A stretch of 64,000 nucleotides of DNA from contig NDFF03000033.1 in NCBI GenBank assembly GCA_002150815.3, positions 62,001 through 126,000 of the forward strand, written 5' to 3'. Both the position numbers and the translations under genes were made by a program. The notes beneath the pieces were generated by a model. The model saw nothing but the letters and a program-made list of their open reading frames with translations, was not told the origin of the DNA and made no database searches. This DNA comes from Grammothele lineata. Taxonomy: Eukaryota; Basidiomycota; Agaricomycetes; Polyporales; Polyporaceae. This document shows, piece after piece, positions 60,702-64,000 of the stretch (the first letter of the stretch is position 1; each line of letters starts with the position of its first letter).

Positions 60702-63139
60702 TCAGAGCATGCGCCAGAATGCGAGCTGGTGGTCTTCTGAACAGACAATCATTTGCGGTCCGTCAAACGTAACTTGAAGAGCTTTCCTGCCTGGGAAACA
60801 CGGTATCTGTCAGGGGCAACACACTCGTTAGAATGCATTACGGACCTCCGAAAGAGACGGCATACCGTGCGCTCTATCTCAGTCGGATTACGTAGGTCCC
60901 ATAAACGCACAATACCGTCCTTCTCGCTCCCACCGCAAGCAAAGCGGTGTCCTTGAACAGCTCCTGAACGAGTGAACTTAGACGGGCGAACCATTGGATG
61001 GGAGAACCATCCACACCTCTGATATATCTTCCGTGGACTTTCGGATTGCGATATCCGAATCTCACCGCCGAATCCGCGCTCGGAGCGAGACGATAGTCTC
61101 GAACTTCGAATTGACATTCACGGTGGCCAATCTGGCCAAAATCATTAATTATAGCTCCTAGTATGTATAGGTTGTGCATACCTCTACGAGAGCGCAAAAG
61201 GGGGATATCGCCGAGTGTACTTGATATATCGGATTGGAAAGCTTTAGGGTATTGACTACACGTTCGGCGCCGACGTCATAGAGGGACATGCTGCAATCCG
61301 CACTACCTGAGAGCAACTTGGTACTGGTGTCAGACAATGAAAGCAAAGCATGCACAGTTGAGGTATGTCGGATATCCAACAGCGTTGAGGTGAATGTGTC
61401 GGTTGCTCTAGACCACAAATGGATGGCATGGTCATATCCGCCGGTAGCAAAGACGTGCGGCGGGCGTGTTGAGCAGACGACACTAGTGCTGCCGTTCTTG
61501 CCGGGCTGGAATGGTCGGTCGAGCTCAACCTCGGTCGTCATCTGGATTGCCTGATTAGAGAACAAAAGCGGCATACGCAACCATAGCGTACCTGTGCTCC
61601 GCGTAGTCGCATAATCGACAGTTGACCTACGTCTCCAGTCCGGCCAACGACGACAGACATTCCGTCAGGGTCGGTTATAAGGCAAGCGTCATCCACTGCC
61701 TGACCCCAACGATCTCCTGTGAATGTAGGACGGAGTGATTGACATCTGAGGGGTGGCTGCTCGACCAGATCAAAACAACAATGCATGGTGATGCTCAAAA
61801 TCCCAACTCGAGGAAGCGCAAACAGGCGGCGGGGTCTGTCATGAGGATCCTTGCGCATCTGAACGGCCTCGATGTAGTATGGCGGCGTCCCTGGGACACG
61901 AACACCGAAGGATCCGAGCGCACGGCCCTCGAGAGATCCGTCAAGAAGCTCTCCAACATCTGTCCGAGATGAGTCCTCCAGGGGAGGGCTGTAAATGGGT
62001 CATCGTTAATCCCTTGGGAGCGAACGGGCGTCACACAGTTCATTACCTGAACGTATCTCCCATAAAAATACTGGAATTAGGTGCACTGGGCCGGGATGGA
62101 CTGCAGGCAATCTTGACCTTCAACGTTCCTGAACGGAATCTGGGACACTGAGCCATGAACATAGGGCCAGGGTGGTTCCTTGCTGGAACATCCAAGTCAA
62201 TCCTGTCACCAATTCCGGAATCTTCATCTCCGGGCCTCTGCTGTTTGGGAGACTGGTACGAGGCCTGCCCATGATCTGGCGCACAGACAGCTTGCTCCGG
62301 GGACGACAATGTATCTCGTATATTGTATGCAGAGGGCCTCATTGCTACTGCAAACGAGCTGGTTGCTGCTATACGGCGTCAAAAGCTGATACGAGACATT
62401 AACCTGAGGCCCGAACCGACTTACACGCCTGCCTCGCATTCCCCTCGAAGCGATCTTGCGAGTGACTGGATAGACCAACAACCCCGAGAAGTCCTCGGCC
62501 ATAAGTTCCATCTGTTACACTGACGGTTGGTGTGATATTGCATCCTAAACACAATCGTGTATCGTGCGCACCACTTTCCGTTTCCGACGGCGAGTTCGAA
62601 CAGAAACCGTCGCTGTCCAACTTCTAGGTACTATATCAGGATCTGATAACTCCTGAGGACAGCGCACACGGTACCGTGTTTTCTTCCTCCTTCACGAACG
62701 CGGAATTGACTACGTGAGGACGTACAAAATCGGCTAATTGTGTAGGGACGTCTTGTGTCTCCAAGGAGACCGGAGAAGGCTCTTGTTTGAGTTCTTCGGA
62801 CACGTTATTGACCCTCCGTACCTCCCCATAATTGAATGGCACGCTTGGACCAGCATGAATTCCGGCTGGGAGATGAGGAGGGGCATCGCGAGGCGTTAGA
62901 AGACCAATCGTCGGCAGCGAGGGCTGCGATCCTTGTGTGAGTGCCCTAGGAACTGATTTCATAGAAGTGGAACCGCGATGTTCTCTTCCTCGCCCTCGAC
63001 TACTGTTTCGTGGATGTCTATACCGATGCTGGGCCCCTTGAATGGAAGCTCCTGAAGACGGGCGAATGGTCGGTACCGCTGCACGACCTTTGCGTGTACG
63101 TCGGAATTCGTTAGGCTGCACGTCTTCACCGTACGGCAT
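60702..63139 (-). CDS. WD40-repeat protein
   Basis: WD40 propellers serve as protein scaffolds. Tentative start at 63139 (MPYGEDVQPNEFRRTRKGRA); the first 170 residues are disordered and Arg-rich (SSRGRGREHRGSTS). Then come MELMAEDFSGLLVYPVTRKI, an FDLVEQPPLRCQSLRP piece, ACLITDPDGMSVVVGRTGDV, VFATGGYDHAIHLWSRATDT (clear GH/WD-type repeat), KLLSGSADCSMSLYDVGAER, ECQFEVRDYRLAPSADSA, FACGGSEKDGIVRLWDLRNP and the last repeat QMIVCSEDHQLAFWRML, ending at 60702. About seven repeats are plausible. A CUL4-type receptor (DCAF) is one possibility; the sequence alone does not decide. Exon joins in 61540-62640 are uncertain. Confidence 0.8.
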
Positions 63140-63334
63140 GGCCTGGACAAGGCGGCGATGGATGGACAAAGAGGTGAGTTTGAGGCATCGAACAAGCGAG
63201 CCAGCCCGAGTAGGGTAAGAGAGTCTACTGGGACTAAACTGTGACAGCTTTGAGTTTGAGTTGTGGCGCGGTCGCGACTCTTGACGTTAATGGGCGCTTG
63301 CTCTACACCTGCTTGTTTCGCTCTTCAGTGTCGG

Positions 63335-64000
63335 ATGAATCGTCCATCCTCCACAAAACGCTCCCCATCTCCATTGCCTCGCCATCTCGACGACATCATT
63401 CGGATACGACTTATCACCCCGGCAAAGAAGAGCAAACCGTCTGCTTCCCCTTTCCCGGAAGGACAAACTGCACCGGAAGGTCAAGAAGTGCTTTCTCTTC
63501 CCACTTCCCCGCAGCACAATACCCTGAAACATGAGAGTGTCAATGATCTCATTCTTGATACAACTTCGCGACTAGCGAAGGAAGGAAAGCGCCTGGTGAG
63601 AGCACCTCGACTGTTGTAAGTATGTCGAAGTCTCTCGCGAGTCTAGGGGTGGCTGAGATGGGGTATTGAGGTCGAATGGGATTGCCTTCGATTGGTGAGT
63701 CTGGGAACAGCTCTCATACCATACAGTCACACTCACATGCACGGCAGGAAGCACGATGAATCGGCTCGAAACGATGACATGAGGAGCCTGTTGTCGGTGT
63801 GCGTATCTCCTTGTCCTACTTCATGGCGAGACTGGATAGAGTTTTGTAGGGAGGGCATACGAATAGTCGACCTTGAAAGAGTCCTATTACGTGCAAAGCC
63901 CGGTCAGATTGGCCCGTCTCGCGCCGTGACAGAAGAGCCAAGTGGAACGGCTCTTCGTCACCTCTTCAAGAGAGACAATCACCGTCAGACTCATGGCAGC
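63335..64000 (+). CDS. unknown protein, 5' part (runs off the right edge)
   Basis: Start at 63335 (MNRPSSTKRSPSPLPRHLDD). The exon continues IIRIRLITPAKKSKPSASPF and ESVNDLILDTTSRLAKEG, ending at a GTGAGA or GTAAGT donor near 63597-63618. The next exon (from about 63749) reads RKHDESARNDDMRSLLSVCV, SWRDWIEFCREGIRIVDLER and LRAKPGQIGPSRAVTEEPSG and is open to the window end. Basic, Ser/Pro-rich; not recognised. It starts about 195 bases from the divergent WD40 gene. Confidence 0.5.

Overview
This window is nuclear DNA from a filamentous basidiomycete, most likely an Agaricomycete. The signs are small spliced genes packed on both strands, introns mostly 37-75 nt long with GTRNGY donors and CTRAY-type branch points, and several protein families I know only from basidiomycetes. 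I see no rRNA, no convincing tRNA, no CRISPR array and no intact transposon. About 28 protein genes can be supported; two run off the window edges.

Layout. 0-8.2 kb: 5' part of a Dicer-like gene with eroded helicase motifs (-), mitochondrial release factor 1 (-), a conserved unknown (+), a DUF7719-like membrane protein (-), and a FAF1/DUF4602 ribosome-assembly protein (+). 8.4-12.4 kb: a His-rich disordered protein (-) and a duplicated-domain ZNRD2/p27 zinc protein (-). 12.6-21.3 kb: a housekeeping cluster with ER alpha-mannosidase of the EDEM/Htm1 type carrying a PA domain (+), adenine phosphoribosyltransferase (-), ribosomal protein S1/S3a (-), the autophagy E2-like enzyme Atg10 (+), and acetyl-CoA acetyltransferase Erg10 with two nested starts (+). 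21.8-27.1 kb: a tandem pair of allantoate-permease-type MFS transporters (+). 28.4-36.4 kb: an unknown, probably nuclear protein (+) and a very large dynamin-superfamily GTPase of the nuclear SLIP-GC type (+). 37.1-40.9 kb: a protein ending in one split C2H2 finger (-) and a His/Ser-rich protein with a conserved C-terminus (-).

40.9-45.1 kb is a gene-poor, GC-rich stretch, the largest unexplained piece of the window. 45.1-50.7 kb: Gpn3 GTPase (-), the Y14-Mago partner PYM (+), a CCDC90/DUF1640 mitochondrial coiled-coil protein (-), and a four-knuckle CCHC protein (+). 51-59.2 kb: an intronless Ser-rich protein (+), a secreted GH125 alpha-mannosidase (+), and a C2-domain protein with a proline-rich tail resembling Inn1/Fic1 (+). 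59.6-64 kb: a small two-helix membrane protein (-), a WD40 protein (-), and the 5' part of an unknown gene (+).

There is no obvious metabolic cluster. Loose themes are mannose trimming (EDEM and GH125), ribosome and RNA biology (MRF1, FAF1, S1, PYM, CCHC protein, Dicer) and mitochondria. The best leads are the Dicer helicase with all visible ATPase motifs eroded, the Erg10 nested starts, the E-box array at 28.05-28.15 kb and the gene-poor 4.2 kb. Exon joins were worked out by eye; where a join is uncertain the entry says so.
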